A stretch of 64,000 bases of DNA, taken from NCBI GenBank assembly GCA_947500445.1, contig CANMSB010000021.1:19619-83618 (forward strand), in the 5' to 3' direction. Of this stretch, positions 63,991 through 64,000 are shown one piece after another. Below the pieces are notes generated by a model. The model did not search any database. It saw only the letters and a list, made by a program, of their open reading frames with translations, and was not told the DNA's origin. The stretch's first letter is position 1. The number at the start of each line of letters is the position of its first letter. This DNA comes from an uncultured Flavobacteriaceae bacterium (GTDB taxonomy: Bacteria > Bacteroidota > Bacteroidia > Flavobacteriales > Flavobacteriaceae). The position numbers were made by a program, and so were the translations under genes.

Positions 63991-64000
63991 TTTAAATATT

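Larger units (their letters stand above)
63697..64000. other. Non-coding end of window with possible small RNA and two terminators
   Basis: About 300 bases without a gene. It holds an imperfect 21-base tandem motif at about 63785-63836, a terminator at 63846-63875 and the strong hairpin at 63954-63990. Confidence 0.5.

Overview
The window reads as chromosomal DNA of a polysaccharide-degrading, probably marine, member of the Flavobacteriaceae (Bacteroidota). The evidence is the type IX secretion (T9SS) C-terminal sorting domains, a PorV-like outer-membrane protein, Oar-like and siderophore-type TonB-dependent receptors with N-terminal CarboxypepD_reg domains, AraC and TPR/LuxR-type regulators of the Bacteroidota style, many lipoproteins with short lipoboxes, a Cys-type sulfatase and secreted CBM9/BACON/trefoil proteins. 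I see no rRNA, tRNA, CRISPR array, transposase or SusC/SusD pair.

Layout. 1-667: a partial minus-strand gene running off the left edge. 1.3-7.2 kb: a 1969-residue secreted beta-propeller/BACON/CBM9 protein with a T9SS tail. 7.6-12 kb: an orphan REC-AraC response regulator, a membrane AraC regulator and a lone lipoprotein, followed by a decayed coding remnant. 12.9-18.7 kb: a minus-strand operon of four divergent lipoproteins that look like one MACPF (pore-forming) family and share a C-terminal paired-cysteine helical module. 19.3-24.5 kb: small membrane and zinc-ribbon proteins, a lipoprotein, a DUF427 protein and a PorV paralogue. 24.8-30.4 kb: a candidate biosynthetic cluster made of a FeeM-like N-acyl amino acid synthase overlapping a 4-cresol-dehydrogenase-like flavoprotein, then a PhyH dioxygenase and a second such flavoprotein. 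30.6-34.7 kb: three regulators (truncated LuxR-type, GntR, membrane winged helix). 35.2-40.7 kb: a sulfatase and a 1103-residue glycosidase-like T9SS protein. 41.6-46.4 kb: a three-gene operon of secreted proteins (1057 aa, small T9SS-tailed, tail-fibre-like), next to a TPR-LuxR regulator. 48.7-53.4 kb: a methyltransferase, a GH43 lipoprotein, a HEIGH metallopeptidase and a MarR-controlled small operon. 53.7-62 kb: a DUF2064 protein, an Oar-like receptor and a metal-uptake set (small Cys protein, TonB receptor, PepSY protein). 62.3-64 kb: a lipoprotein-like ORF with a damaged signal region and an AT-rich orphan gene, then terminators.

How the parts may work together. The strongest candidates for an undescribed system are (a) the four-gene MACPF-like lipoprotein array and (b) the FeeM/flavoprotein/PhyH cluster. 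An exact 18-base direct-repeat element (GTAGACAGTTTGTAGACA) lies upstream of the PhyH-flavoprotein operon and again, in the same relative orientation, upstream of the methyltransferase gene 22 kb away, which suggests one shared regulator. A second clear regulatory element is the pair of perfect TTGATATATCAA palindromes on either side of the MarR gene. Functional names rest on motif recognition by eye; no database search was run.
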